NCBI RefSeq assembly: GCF_000196235.1
Contig: NC_008541.1
Location: 4,278,001-4,342,000, forward strand
DNA: 64,000 bases
Direction: 5' to 3'
DNA from: Arthrobacter sp. FB24
GTDB lineage: Bacteria > Actinomycetota > Actinomycetes > Actinomycetales > Micrococcaceae
Shown: in pieces, positions 44,621-53,784 of the stretch
Layout: each line of letters begins with the position of its first letter
How positions within the stretch are numbered: the stretch's first letter is position 1
The notes under the pieces: generated by a model
Seen by the model: the letters and a program-made list of their open reading frames with translations, nothing else
What the model was told of the DNA's origin: nothing
Database searches by the model: none
Position numbers and translations under genes: made by a program

Positions 44621-45926
44621 GTCGCGGGCGCCTGAGAAGCGGGCGCAGGACACGGTCCGGCAGATTGCCTTGGTGGACGTCAACTGCTTCTATGCCTCAG
44701 CCGAGCGGGCATTCGATCCCTCGCTGGAAGGCCGCCCCCTCGTGGTCCTCTCGAATAACGATGGCTGCGCGGTCACCCGGTCCCCCGAAGCCAAGGCGCT
44801 GGGCATCCCCGTCGGCGAGCCGTGGTTCAAGATCGCGCCCCGGGCCAAGGAATGGGGGCTGGTGGCCAAGTCCAGCAACTATGAGCTGTACGGGGATATC
44901 AGCGCCCGCGTGATGGAGCTTCTAGGGCGCTACTCGGCCTGGCTGGAGGTTTACAGCATCGATGAAGCCTTCCTGGGAGTCAAAGGGACCCCGGATGAGC
45001 TCCTGCGTCTGGGACAAACCATCAAGACGGCTGTCCGCCGCAACGTCGGGGTGCCGGTCTGCGTGGGAATTGCCAATACCAAGACTCTCGCGAAGCTGGC
45101 CAACAAGTGGGCGAAGAACAACCCCGGCCTCAACGGCGTGTGCCACTGGGACTCCATGCCGCCCCCGGCCCGCGAAGCGCTGATGGGCCGGGTATCCGTC
45201 ATCGAACTCTGGGGCGTGGCTGGCCGGCTGACAAAACGCCTGAACAACATGGGCATCCATTCCATCCTGGACCTTGCCCGCGCCGATCCCGTCCGGATCC
45301 GTGACCGCTTCTCGGTGGTGCTGATGCGCACGGTCCTGGAACTGCAGGGCACCGCGTGCATCCCCATGGAAGCAGAGCGCATTGGGCGTGACCAGCTCAT
45401 CTTCAGCCGCTCGTTTTCCACGCCCATCACCACCGCCGCGGACCTGCGACAGGTCATGAGCGTCTACGGCCAGCAAGCCAGCGCCCGCCTGGCCAAGCAC
45501 AGCCTGCAGGCCAAGGTCCTCACGGCCTTCGCCGGCACCTCCCACTACAACCCGCTGGACACGTCCTACCCCTCGGTCTGCGTCACCCTGCCCATGCCCA
45601 CCGCGGATCCGGTGCTGTTGACCAGGGCCGCGCATGCCCTGCTCCCCCGGATCCAGGAAGGGACCAAATACGTCCGCGCGGGCATCATGGTCACCGACCT
45701 GCGCCCCTCGGGCCAGCAGTCACCCCTGCCGGTGTTTGCCAACCCGCACGAAGAACGCGGCATCGGCCCCCTGCTGGAGGACATCACCCGCCGCTACGGA
45801 CGCGGATCCGTGGGCCTCGGCCATGCCGGAATCCGGGGCGGGCCGGACTGGTCCATGCAGCGCACCATGCTCTCGCCCAGGTACACCACGCACTGGAACG
45901 AGCTTCCCGTGGTCAAGGCAGCCTGA
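44613..45926 (+). CDS. umuC: UmuC-like Y-family DNA polymerase
   Basis: 437 residues. Y-family palm [46 protein letters not shown] with the first metal Asp, and [10 protein letters not shown] with the second Asp-Glu pair (SIDEAF). The C-terminal little finger and UmuC-specific tail ([17 protein letters not shown]) are present. Error-prone translesion synthesis after DNA damage, co-expressed with umuD. Confidence 0.94.
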   Translation: MSESRAPEKRAQDTVRQIALVDVNCFYASAERAFDPSLEGRPLVVLSNNDGCAVTRSPEAKALGIPVGEPWFKIAPRAKEWGLVAKSSNYELYGDISARVMELLGRYSAWLEVYSIDEAFLGVKGTPDELLRLGQTIKTAVRRNVGVPVCVGIANTKTLAKLANKWAKNNPGLNGVCHWDSMPPPAREALMGRVSVIELWGVAGRLTKRLNNMGIHSILDLARADPVRIRDRFSVVLMRTVLELQGTACIPMEAERIGRDQLIFSRSFSTPITTAADLRQVMSVYGQQASARLAKHSLQAKVLTAFAGTSHYNPLDTSYPSVCVTLPMPTADPVLLTRAAHALLPRIQEGTKYVRAGIMVTDLRPSGQQSPLPVFANPHEERGIGPLLEDITRRYGRGSVGLGHAGIRGGPDWSMQRTMLSPRYTTHWNELPVVKAA

Positions 45927-45949
45927 GCGCCCGCTGTTACACTCTGCAC

Positions 45950-46708
45950 ATGATCGGGCTTCCCTTCGCGGGAAATGGGCTTGTGCACGGCGTTATGACG
46001 GGGCTCGGAATCTTCGCAGCCCTGCTGTTTTACGCCTATGAAAAGCGCCGCCGCGGCCTGACTGATCCCCGGTTGTGGCCCATCGCAGGCTTCGCCGTCG
46101 CCTTCGGGGCCATCGGATCACGCGTGCTCACCTGGGATATTTCCCGGCAGGTCTCCCTGGCGGACTGGTGGGGCAACGGCGACCGCAGCATCCTCGCCGG
46201 CCTGGTCGGCGCATGGTTCGGGGTCCATCTGGGCAAACGGCTGACAGGCTACCGGGAATCCACCGGTGACCTGCTCGCACCGTCGGTGGCACTGGCCCTG
46301 ATCGTGGGGCGGATCGGCTGCCTCCTCACCGAACTGCCCGGCACCCCGACTGGGGGCGCCTGGGGAATAGTCCTCAGCCCGGCGCAAGCGGCGCTGATCG
46401 GCGGGCCCCCCGGGGCCGGACTCCATCCGTCCTTTGCCTACGAGATCGTGTTCCACGCCGCCGCGTTCGCCGTCATGTGGCGTTTTCGAGACCGCCTCGC
46501 ACACCCCGGCGACCTTTTCATCTGCTATGTGACCGCCTACGCGCTGTTCAGGTTCGGGGTGGAGTTTGTCCGCGGCAATGAGGTGATCTGGCTGGGAATG
46601 AGCCGCCCCCAGTGGTTCCTGCTGGCGGTTCTCCCCCTGCTGGGCTGGCGGATCTGGCGGGTGTTCGGGAAACCGCTCCGCCCGGAGTTGAAAGGAAGAG
46701 TGGCATGA
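45950..46708 (+). CDS. Prolipoprotein diacylglyceryl transferase-like protein (Lgt paralogue)
   Basis: 252-residue polytopic protein with about seven helices. VGRIGCLLTE replaces the Lgt signature GRxGNFxNxE (Asn and Phe lost, Arg and Glu kept), and HPSFAYEIVFHAAAF matches the HPxxLYE segment of Lgt. LFRFGVEFVRGNE resembles the Lgt C-terminal R-x-x-xEFxR. It is a divergent relative, probably not the housekeeping Lgt. Start codon of the next gene overlaps its stop (ATGA), and a Tes-like radical SAM gene follows, hinting at a role in lipid modification. Confidence 0.78.
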   Translation: MIGLPFAGNGLVHGVMTGLGIFAALLFYAYEKRRRGLTDPRLWPIAGFAVAFGAIGSRVLTWDISRQVSLADWWGNGDRSILAGLVGAWFGVHLGKRLTGYRESTGDLLAPSVALALIVGRIGCLLTELPGTPTGGAWGIVLSPAQAALIGGPPGAGLHPSFAYEIVFHAAAFAVMWRFRDRLAHPGDLFICYVTAYALFRFGVEFVRGNEVIWLGMSRPQWFLLAVLPLLGWRIWRVFGKPLRPELKGRVA

Positions 46709-47064
46709 GCGAGGACACCCCTGACGTTCCCCGGAACCCGCCCCCGCCCCAAATAGAGGGGCCGCCCTCTGCACCCAGGCGTGGCTCCATGGTGCTCGGA
46801 ATCCTGTTGGGGACTCCTGCCCTTTATGCCCTCTATTTCGGGACAACATCGGGTATCGCTCCGGATGAAGGGTACAAGACCTTTCTCGCTGGGCCCGCAG
46901 CGTTCGTACCAATCGCCGTGTATCTGGCGGTAGCCGTTGTGCTGGCGGTCCGGCCACGCACGTCCCGGTTCGGCGCGGGGCTTCTTATTGGCCTGGGAGT
47001 CTTCACCCTGCTCGGCGGTGGGATCTGCGTCGGATCCCTCGCGCAGATGAGGGGCCTGAGATGA
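46705..47064 (+). CDS. Small membrane protein in the Lgt/radical SAM operon
   Basis: 119 residues: a Pro-rich cytosolic N-terminus (about 1-28) and three hydrophobic helices (GILLGTPALYALYFG, FVPIAVYLAVAVVLAV, GAGLLIGLGVFTLLGGGICVG). No family recognised. Both ends overlap neighbouring genes by ATGA, which is strong evidence for a functional unit with them. Confidence 0.7.
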   Translation: MSEDTPDVPRNPPPPQIEGPPSAPRRGSMVLGILLGTPALYALYFGTTSGIAPDEGYKTFLAGPAAFVPIAVYLAVAVVLAVRPRTSRFGAGLLIGLGVFTLLGGGICVGSLAQMRGLR

Positions 47065-48662
47065 ATCCGTCCTCGTTCTCTTCCCGGACGCCGCTTGGAC
47101 CTGGCCAGCCGCTGCGCGGCGACCGCATCCACCGGTATGTCACGGCGTTCTGCCCCCGCTGCCACGAGACGAATCCCCCGCTTGCCCAGGTGCGGCGCCT
47201 GTCCGGGGCACTGCTGATCCGTGACGACCGCGTGTGGCTCGAACGCGGCTGCCCCGACCACGGACTGGTGCGCACGCTGTACGACGAATCGCCCGAAATC
47301 CTGCGCTACCTGGAGAAATGGCAGGCGCCCACCAAGCAGCACATCCCCGACCAGGCGGACAACTTCCGCCCGGTACCCGAGGCGTACGCCTACGGGCTTC
47401 CCGCCATGCAGACGCAGCACACGTGCATCCTTCTGCAGGACATTATCGAGCACTGCAATCTACGCTGCCCCACTTGCTTCACCTCCTCCGGCCCGCAGCT
47501 GCAAGGCGTGGCGCCGCTCGCCGAGGTGCTCGCGAACGTCGATGCACGGCTTGCCCGCGAGAACGGGCGCCTTGATGTGCTGATGCTCTCCGGCGGCGAG
47601 CCCACGCTCTACCCTCATCTCGCCGAACTACTGGAGGAACTCGTCGCACGGCCGATCGTCCGGATCATGGTGAACAGCAACGGCATGCTGATGGCGACCG
47701 ACGACGAGCTGCTCGCCCTCCTGGCGAAGCATCGAGACCGGGTGGAGGTGTACCTCCAATACGACGGACCCTCCAAGGAGGCATCGATTCACCACCGCGG
47801 AGGCGATCTGACGCGCTTCAAGGATGCGGCGATCTCGCGCCTGTCCGAGGCGGGCGTCTTCACGACCCTGACGATGACAGCAACCCTCGGCGTCAACGAC
47901 GGCGAAGTGGGCGCCGTCGTCATGCGCGCCCTGGAAACCCCGTTCGTGGGCGGAGTCGCACTCCAGCCGGTGTTCGGTTCCGGCCGCGGACACGGAATCG
48001 ATCCCATGGACCGGCTCACCCACACGGGCGTCCTCGAAAGGCTGGCGGAGCAAACCAACGGGGTTGTCTCGTGGCACGACCTGACAGCCCTCCCTTGCTC
48101 GCATCCGCACTGCGCCTCCGTCGGCTACATGCTGAAGGACGACTCCGGCGTCTGGCGGTCGCTGACCGCCCTCATCGGGCACGACCAGCTACTCGCCTGG
48201 CTGGAGCTCAATCCTGACAGCCTCGCCAACCGCATCGCAGACAGAGCAATCCCATTGGAGCTGCGCAGCCTGATGAAGTCCTCGCTGCTCGATCTGCTGA
48301 GCGAACAGTCGTCGCTTTCCCACCCGCGGACAGCGGATCTCTGGAAGAACATCTGCACTCAGTGCGACCTCGGGATAGGCACGCTCACCACGCTGGCGGC
48401 CGGCAAGCTCCCCGGTCAGCAGCAACGGCTGCGCAGGCTCCTGGCCGAACGCGTCACACGGATCATGGTCAAGCCATTCATGGACATTTCGACCATGATC
48501 GAGGAGAGGCTCACCCAATGCTGCGTGCACGTCGGAACCAAGAGTGACGCAGGCGATCACCAGTGCGCCCCCTTCTGCGCCGTCCAGGCGTGGCCTGCCC
48601 TGTCCAGACAACGGATGAGCACGGCCACGGGCGTGCAGCTGCTCCCGGTGCGCCAACTCTGA
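47061..48662 (+). CDS. Radical SAM protein resembling tetraether lipid synthase (Tes/MJ0619 family)
   Basis: 533 residues. N-terminal metal-binding segment FCPRCHETN and RGCPDHG (about 31-70), radical SAM core with CNLRCPTC (Cys132, 136, 139), SGGEPTLYPH and MVNSNGM, and a Cys-rich C-terminal half: CSHPHC, ICTQCDLG and CCVHVGT...CAPFCA. This domain order, with extra Fe-S sites and CCVH...PFC near the end, is that of the MJ0619/Tes family, which couples lipid chains through unactivated carbons. Family resemblance is seen in sequence; the reaction here is inferred. Coupled by ATGA to the membrane protein upstream and to an Lgt-like enzyme. Confidence 0.75.
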   Translation: MNPSSFSSRTPLGPGQPLRGDRIHRYVTAFCPRCHETNPPLAQVRRLSGALLIRDDRVWLERGCPDHGLVRTLYDESPEILRYLEKWQAPTKQHIPDQADNFRPVPEAYAYGLPAMQTQHTCILLQDIIEHCNLRCPTCFTSSGPQLQGVAPLAEVLANVDARLARENGRLDVLMLSGGEPTLYPHLAELLEELVARPIVRIMVNSNGMLMATDDELLALLAKHRDRVEVYLQYDGPSKEASIHHRGGDLTRFKDAAISRLSEAGVFTTLTMTATLGVNDGEVGAVVMRALETPFVGGVALQPVFGSGRGHGIDPMDRLTHTGVLERLAEQTNGVVSWHDLTALPCSHPHCASVGYMLKDDSGVWRSLTALIGHDQLLAWLELNPDSLANRIADRAIPLELRSLMKSSLLDLLSEQSSLSHPRTADLWKNICTQCDLGIGTLTTLAAGKLPGQQQRLRRLLAERVTRIMVKPFMDISTMIEERLTQCCVHVGTKSDAGDHQCAPFCAVQAWPALSRQRMSTATGVQLLPVRQL

Positions 48663-48664
48663 GG

Positions 48665-49051
48665 ATGATGATGAGCTCCGATTCCGACGCGAGGCGCATC
48701 GCCTCCGGCCCCCTGCCGTCGCAGCTGATGCGCGTCCACTGCGTCCGCCACGGCGCCCACGGTGTCCAGCCGGGCGCCGACCCGGATCCGCAGGCCGGCG
48801 TTCCGTTCGATCCGCTGCGCCTTTGCATCTTCGCCACAATCGCCCTGCTGGGCTGGCTGACCGGTCCGGTTGCCCTGGCCGTGTTCGCGGCCATCGGGTT
48901 CGTCGGATACTGGAAGGCCCGCCGCAAGGGTCTGACAAAGTCGAAGTGCTACCTGCGCGACACCAGGCTGGTGCTCGCCTACCTCGGCCTCCTCCTGGGC
49001 GCCGGCCTCTGGGGGATGTACGCGCTGGTCGCGCGCCTGGCCGGCTTCTGA
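48665..49051 (+). CDS. Membrane protein downstream of the radical SAM gene
   Basis: 128 residues with two membrane regions (about 53-80 as one or two helices and 100-123). The first 45 residues are soluble and contain CVRHGAHGVQPG. No family recognised. The start is one of three consecutive Met codons (48665, 48668, 48671); GAGG lies just before. It begins 2 bp after the radical SAM stop, so it is probably the fourth gene of that operon. Confidence 0.6.
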   Translation: MMMSSDSDARRIASGPLPSQLMRVHCVRHGAHGVQPGADPDPQAGVPFDPLRLCIFATIALLGWLTGPVALAVFAAIGFVGYWKARRKGLTKSKCYLRDTRLVLAYLGLLLGAGLWGMYALVARLAGF

Positions 49052-49064
49052 GCAGGCGGTCGAC

Positions 49065-49415
49065 CTAGGCGGCCAGCGGGGAGCCGAACATTTCCGCGGC
49101 CCGCCGCAGCAGGTGCTCCGGAACGTCCGCTTCGCCTCCGCGCTCGGTCCGGCCAAGGAACACAGCCGTACCCCTGGCAGCATCTGACAGGTCGAGGCCG
49201 GCCTCGCGGATAAGTTGGGCTGCGCGGATGTTCGCAGGCAGGTTCATGAGATGGCCTTCGGCGTTCAGGTAGACATGCCAGTCGCCGCGGCTGACGGATT
49301 CCAGGTGTCCCCCGACCAACTGCTGAAGAGTGTTGGTAGTCGCCTCAAGAGCCACGGTTTTCAGGGCGTCACCCAACCGGGCCGGAATGACCAGTGCAGT
49401 ACATGTAGTGCTCAT
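49065..49415 (-). CDS. DUF3846-like protein
   Basis: 116 residues. LQQLVGGHLESVSRGDWHVYLNAEGHLMNLPANIRAAQLI followed by RGTAVFLGR is the pattern of DUF3846 proteins, small cytosolic proteins often seen on actinobacterial plasmids and phages. Function unknown. Convergent with the preceding operon. The 160-bp gap to 49576 holds no recognised feature. Confidence 0.7.
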   Translation of the reverse strand: MSTTCTALVIPARLGDALKTVALEATTNTLQQLVGGHLESVSRGDWHVYLNAEGHLMNLPANIRAAQLIREAGLDLSDAARGTAVFLGRTERGGEADVPEHLLRRAAEMFGSPLAA

Positions 49416-49575
49416 TTTTCTTCCTCAGTACTGATAACTGAGATGCCACTCAATCTGTTCCCGCGTGCTGCCCGCGTCCACCGGATATGACAGGATTCGA
49501 CACAATATTGACGCGCCCGTAATGCGCACGGCTTGTGACTAGCCAAGAGGGGGCACCATCCCCCATGCTTGCTCC

Positions 49576-50124
49576 ATGTCCTCAATGTCGAGCCCATACC
49601 GGATCATCGCGGTGTGCACCGGAAATATCTGCCGGTCCCCGATGGCCGAGCTGATGCTGGCCAAGGCCTTCGCAGCAGCGGGGCTCGCCGGCGACGTCGT
49701 GGTGGATTCAGCCGGAACCACAGCCTATGAGGCCGGCCGCCCCATCGATCCCCGGGCCGCCCGAAAGCTGGCCGCCCACCAACTCGCCTCCAACGCGCAC
49801 GTGGCGCGGGAGTGGCGTCCCGAATGGTTCCGTGACCGTCACCTGATCCTCGCCCTGGACGTGGACCATTACGGCTGGCTCCGGGCGACGGCCCCCGACG
49901 GCGAGGCGCTGGCACGGATCCGGATGCTGCGCAGCTTCGACCCGGCAGTCTCCGGCAGGGACCTCCTGGACCAGGGAATCGAGGACCCCTGGTACGGCGG
50001 CCATGCCGACTTCGACATCACCTGGGACCTCATCAAGGCTGCCGTTCCCGGAATCGTGGACCATGTCCGGCGGGAAGTGCAGCAACAGAAGCAGCCCGGG
50101 CAGCAGGTACGCTCTATTTCATGA
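49576..50124 (+). CDS. Low-molecular-weight protein-tyrosine phosphatase-like protein
   Basis: 182 residues. P-loop VCTGNICRSP with nucleophile Cys14 and Arg20, and the general-acid loop DPWYGG near 136. Typical LMW-PTP, cytosolic, dephosphorylating phosphotyrosine or acting as arsenate reductase. ATG 49576 or ATG 49585. Its stop overlaps the next start (ATGA), so it is co-translated with the kinase-PabB fusion. Confidence 0.9.
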   Translation: MSSMSSPYRIIAVCTGNICRSPMAELMLAKAFAAAGLAGDVVVDSAGTTAYEAGRPIDPRAARKLAAHQLASNAHVAREWRPEWFRDRHLILALDVDHYGWLRATAPDGEALARIRMLRSFDPAVSGRDLLDQGIEDPWYGGHADFDITWDLIKAAVPGIVDHVRREVQQQKQPGQQVRSIS

Positions 50125-52169
50125 CCCCTGCACCCGTGATCATTGCCGTCGACGGCCGGTCCGGCGCAGGAAAAACCACCCTCGCAATCGAGCTTGCCGC
50201 GCGGCTGCGGGAGCATCACAAGGTGTCGCTGTTCCATCTGGAGGACGTCTATCCCGGCTGGAACGGCCTGGCGGCGGGCATCGAACGTTATGTCACCACC
50301 GTGCTGGCCCCGCTGAGCCGCGGCGAAGCTGCCGAATGGGTCAGCTGGGACTGGGAGAACCACTACGACGGCCAGTCGCGCACAACACTTCCGGCAGAGA
50401 TCGTCATCGTGGAGGGTGTGGGCGCCGCTGCGGCATCCGCCCGCCCGCTGCTGGACGCCGTGGTCTGGGCGGAGTCCTCCGACGTCGACCGCCGCACCCG
50501 CGCCCTGGCACGCGACGGCAGCACTTACGAACCGTTCTGGGACCAGTGGGCAGCTCAGGAGGATGAGTGGCTGGCAACGGACAGGGTGCAGGACCATGCC
50601 GACATCCGGGTGCTCAATCTGGCCGACGGCACCGCGCCGGATGATGTCCTCCGGGCCCTCCAGTACCTTCCCGCCCTTGCGGCCGTGCTGCTGCCCGAGC
50701 TCTCGGCCCGCCGCGGCCTTCAGCTCCATGCCGAACGGCTGGACTGCGTTCCCGACGCCGCCCGGCTCTTCGGTGCACTCTACGGCGACTCACCGAATGC
50801 CGTGTGGCTGGATTCCTCGCTCAGGACGGACGGAGCGGCCGCCGAGCGCAGCCGCTTCAGCATCATGGCGGACGACGGCGGCAGCTTCGGCCAGGACGTC
50901 CGGCACCGTTCCGGCGTGACCCGGCTGACCACCGGCACCGCCACGGTTGCCATCGCCGGACCGTTCTTCCGCTGGCTCGATGCCGTCTGGGGCCGCCGCG
51001 CCCTCCGCGCGCCGGAGGGCTACCCCTGCGAATTCACCCTCGGCTGGCTGGGCTACCTGGGCTACGAACTCAAGCGCGAAACCGGCGGCAGCGACGTTCC
51101 GTCCGGAATCCCCGATGCCGCCATGATCTTCGCCGGCCGGGCAATGGTCCTGGACCATCGGGATGGCAGCGTGTGGCTCCTGGCCCTGGAGGCTCCCGAT
51201 GCCGCGGAGTGGCTGGCATTCGCCCGCTCAGCCGTCGCGGCGGCCGCCGGCCCCTCGGAACCGGGCGCCAGCGCCGCCGTCGTACCCGCAACAGCGCCCG
51301 CCCCCGCATTCACGGGCCGTGACACCGAGCAGGCCTACAAGCTCAAGATCGCCGACGCGCAGCGAGAAATCGCCGAGGGAAACACCTACGAAGTGTGCCT
51401 CACCACGGCCGTTAGCGCAGCCGTGCCGGCCGGTGCGGACGGATTGGATCCCTGGCGCACCTACCTGGCGCTGCGCCGGAAAAACCCTGCACCGTTCGCC
51501 AGCTATCTGCGGTTCGGCGGCCTCACCGTCGCCAGCACGTCGCCGGAGCGTTTCCTGCGGATAGCGGCCGACGGCGGCATGCGCGCCGAGCCGATCAAGG
51601 GCACCCGCCCGCGGGCGGCGGAACCGGTCCGGGACCGGCAGCTGCGCGAGGACCTGGAGTCCTCCCCCAAGGACCGGGCCGAGAACATCATGATCGTGGA
51701 CCTGCTCCGCAACGACCTCAGCCACTTCGCCGTGGCAGGGTCTGTCACTGTCAGCAGGCTCTGCGCGATCGAAAGCTATGCCACGGTCCACCAGATGGTC
51801 AGCACCATCGATGCGAAGCTGAGGCCGGGGCTGCCGCGCGCCGAGGCCGTCGCCGCATGCTTTCCCGCGGGCTCCATGACGGGGGCGCCGAAGATCAGCA
51901 CCATGGCCATCCTGGACCGTCTGGAAGGGGCGCCGCGCGGGGTCTACTCGGGCGCCATCGGCTATTTCTCCCTGAGCGGGGCGATGGACAACGCAGTGGC
52001 CATCCGGACCCTGGTGATCCGCGCCGACGGTGCCGGCGGCACTGAACTGAGCCTCGGCGTCGGCGGTGCCATCACCGCGGATTCCTCACCGCAGGAAGAG
52101 TACGACGAAATCCGGACCAAGGCGTACGGGGTCCTGTCCGCGCTGGGCGCGGACTTCCCGGAAAGCTGA
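50121..52169 (+). CDS. pabB: P-loop kinase-PabB fusion (aminodeoxychorismate synthase component I)
   Basis: 682 residues. N-terminal domain about 1-195 is a uridine-kinase-like P-loop NTPase with Walker A DGRSGAGKTT near 11-20 and EGVGAAAASARP. The chorismate-binding domain follows (about 215-682) with the hallmark EPIKGTRPR, SPKDRAENIMIVDLLRNDLS and PAGSMTGAPK. PabB makes 4-amino-4-deoxychorismate for folate. No glutamine amidotransferase domain is present, so PabA must come from elsewhere. PabC lies 1.6 kb downstream. The kinase-PabB fusion is a known but uncommon layout in actinobacteria; its purpose is unclear. Confidence 0.85.
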   Translation: MTPAPVIIAVDGRSGAGKTTLAIELAARLREHHKVSLFHLEDVYPGWNGLAAGIERYVTTVLAPLSRGEAAEWVSWDWENHYDGQSRTTLPAEIVIVEGVGAAAASARPLLDAVVWAESSDVDRRTRALARDGSTYEPFWDQWAAQEDEWLATDRVQDHADIRVLNLADGTAPDDVLRALQYLPALAAVLLPELSARRGLQLHAERLDCVPDAARLFGALYGDSPNAVWLDSSLRTDGAAAERSRFSIMADDGGSFGQDVRHRSGVTRLTTGTATVAIAGPFFRWLDAVWGRRALRAPEGYPCEFTLGWLGYLGYELKRETGGSDVPSGIPDAAMIFAGRAMVLDHRDGSVWLLALEAPDAAEWLAFARSAVAAAAGPSEPGASAAVVPATAPAPAFTGRDTEQAYKLKIADAQREIAEGNTYEVCLTTAVSAAVPAGADGLDPWRTYLALRRKNPAPFASYLRFGGLTVASTSPERFLRIAADGGMRAEPIKGTRPRAAEPVRDRQLREDLESSPKDRAENIMIVDLLRNDLSHFAVAGSVTVSRLCAIESYATVHQMVSTIDAKLRPGLPRAEAVAACFPAGSMTGAPKISTMAILDRLEGAPRGVYSGAIGYFSLSGAMDNAVAIRTLVIRADGAGGTELSLGVGGAITADSSPQEEYDEIRTKAYGVLSALGADFPES

Positions 52170-52205
52170 ACCCGCCTGCTGCGGGGGCCCTGACGCCGGG
52201 CGGCC

Positions 52206-53738
52206 CTACTGCAGCGTGGCCGTGAGCCGGGCGACGTTGTCCACGTACTTGACCGCCATGGGCCGTTCCATCCAGTCCTCGAGCGTCAGTTCACGGGAGA
52301 TGCCCCGGTAGGTGTCCTCCACGGCGCGCATCTTGGCCACGATGTCGGCGCCAAGGAGCATCACCGAAACCTCCAGGTTCAGCGAGAAGGACCTCATGTC
52401 CATGTTGCTGGACCCCAGCACCGCTACTTCGTCGTCGATGGTGAAATGCTTCGCATGCAGCACGAACGGCGCCTTGTACAGGTAGATCCGCACGCCCGCT
52501 TCCAGCAGCGCCTCGTAGTAGGACTGCTGCGCGTGGTGGACCAGGAACTGGTCCCCCTTTTCCGAGACGAAAAGTTCGACGTCGACGCCGCGTTGCGCCG
52601 CCGTCGTCACCGCGTAGAGCAGCGAATCATCGGGGACGAAGTATGGGCTGCAGATGGAGATCTTGTGCTGCGCGGAGTAGATGAGGGTGTTGAAGAGGCG
52701 CAGGTTGTTCTCGGTGATGAAGCCGGGGCCGCTGGGCACGGCCTGGGCGGTCACGGCGCCCGCTGCCGTCTCGGGCTGGTAGGCCAGCTGGTCCTCCAGG
52801 GACTCGTCCGTCTCACTGAGCCAGTCGGTGGCAAATACCACGTTGAGCGTGGTGACGATCGGCCCGCGCATGCATGCCATGAGCTCCACCCACTCGCGCC
52901 CCACCTTGCGGTGCCGGGGATTGTTGTAGGACGGTTCGATCAGGTTCTGCGAGCCCGTGAAGGCGATTTCGCCGTCGATCACCATGATCTTGCGGTGGTT
53001 GCGCAGGTCCGGACGGCGCCACTGGCCGTGGACGGGGTTCAGTGGCAACATGGGCCGCCACTGGATCTGGCTGGCCTTCAGGCGCGCGATGAGCTTGCGG
53101 TAGCCCTTGATGCGCAGGGTGCCGAGGTGGTCGAACAGCACTCGGACCTGGACGCCGCGCTCCGCGGCCTCTTCCAGTGCGGTGAACAGGTCATCGGTGA
53201 TGTGGTCCGTGCTCATGATGTAGAACTCGGCGTTGACGAAGTTCTTCGCCCCGCGCACGGCGGCGGCCATGGCTTTGATCGAGTCGGGGTAACCGGGCAG
53301 TAGCTCCACGCTGTTGCCGTCCACCATGGGCAGCGAACCAAGGGTCTTGTTCAGTTCTGCCGCCGACGCTACCCATTCCGGGCCGTCGTATTCGCTTTCG
53401 ACGGCGGCCAGCTGGGAGGTGCCGGCGCGGACCCGCTTGTTCACGGCATCCTGCTGTGCACGGCGCTTCCGGGAGAGTTTGAAGTTTCCAAAAAGCAGGA
53501 ACAGGATCAGGCCGAGGGCGGGCACAAAGAAGATTCCCAGCAGCCAGGCCATGGCCGTGGTGGGACGGCGGTTCCCCGGAATGATTCCCAACGCCAGCAC
53601 CCGGATCACCAGGTCAACAATGCTCAGCGCGAGCACGAGCCAGTAAGGCGCGGTGCCCACCAGCGGAAACGGCCACAACACAGACAGACTCCCACGGTTA
53701 CTCGCCCGCCGGACCGGTTCCGGAGAGGCATCCAGCAC
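52206..53738 (-). CDS. cls: Cardiolipin synthase (phospholipase D superfamily)
   Basis: 510 residues. Two N-terminal membrane helices (APYWLVLALSIVDLVIRVLALG; MAWLLGIFFVPALGLILFLLFG), then two HKD motifs: HRKIMVIDGEIAFTGSQN near 251 and HAKHFTIDDEVAVLGSSNMD near 430. Makes cardiolipin from phosphatidylglycerol at the inner membrane. GTG 53738 or a downstream start; the first 22 residues are weakly supported. Lies between pabB and pabC on the opposite strand. Confidence 0.92.
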   Translation of the reverse strand: MLDASPEPVRRASNRGSLSVLWPFPLVGTAPYWLVLALSIVDLVIRVLALGIIPGNRRPTTAMAWLLGIFFVPALGLILFLLFGNFKLSRKRRAQQDAVNKRVRAGTSQLAAVESEYDGPEWVASAAELNKTLGSLPMVDGNSVELLPGYPDSIKAMAAAVRGAKNFVNAEFYIMSTDHITDDLFTALEEAAERGVQVRVLFDHLGTLRIKGYRKLIARLKASQIQWRPMLPLNPVHGQWRRPDLRNHRKIMVIDGEIAFTGSQNLIEPSYNNPRHRKVGREWVELMACMRGPIVTTLNVVFATDWLSETDESLEDQLAYQPETAAGAVTAQAVPSGPGFITENNLRLFNTLIYSAQHKISICSPYFVPDDSLLYAVTTAAQRGVDVELFVSEKGDQFLVHHAQQSYYEALLEAGVRIYLYKAPFVLHAKHFTIDDEVAVLGSSNMDMRSFSLNLEVSVMLLGADIVAKMRAVEDTYRGISRELTLEDWMERPMAVKYVDNVARLTATLQ

Positions 53739-53784
53739 AGCCTATCCCGCGGCCGGCGTCCGGGACCGAGGATAAGCTGGAGGC

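Noticed and set aside
52171..52185. CCCGC/GCGGG hairpin between pabB and the cardiolipin synthase gene as terminator
   Set aside because: The stem is only 5 bp and no T-run follows.
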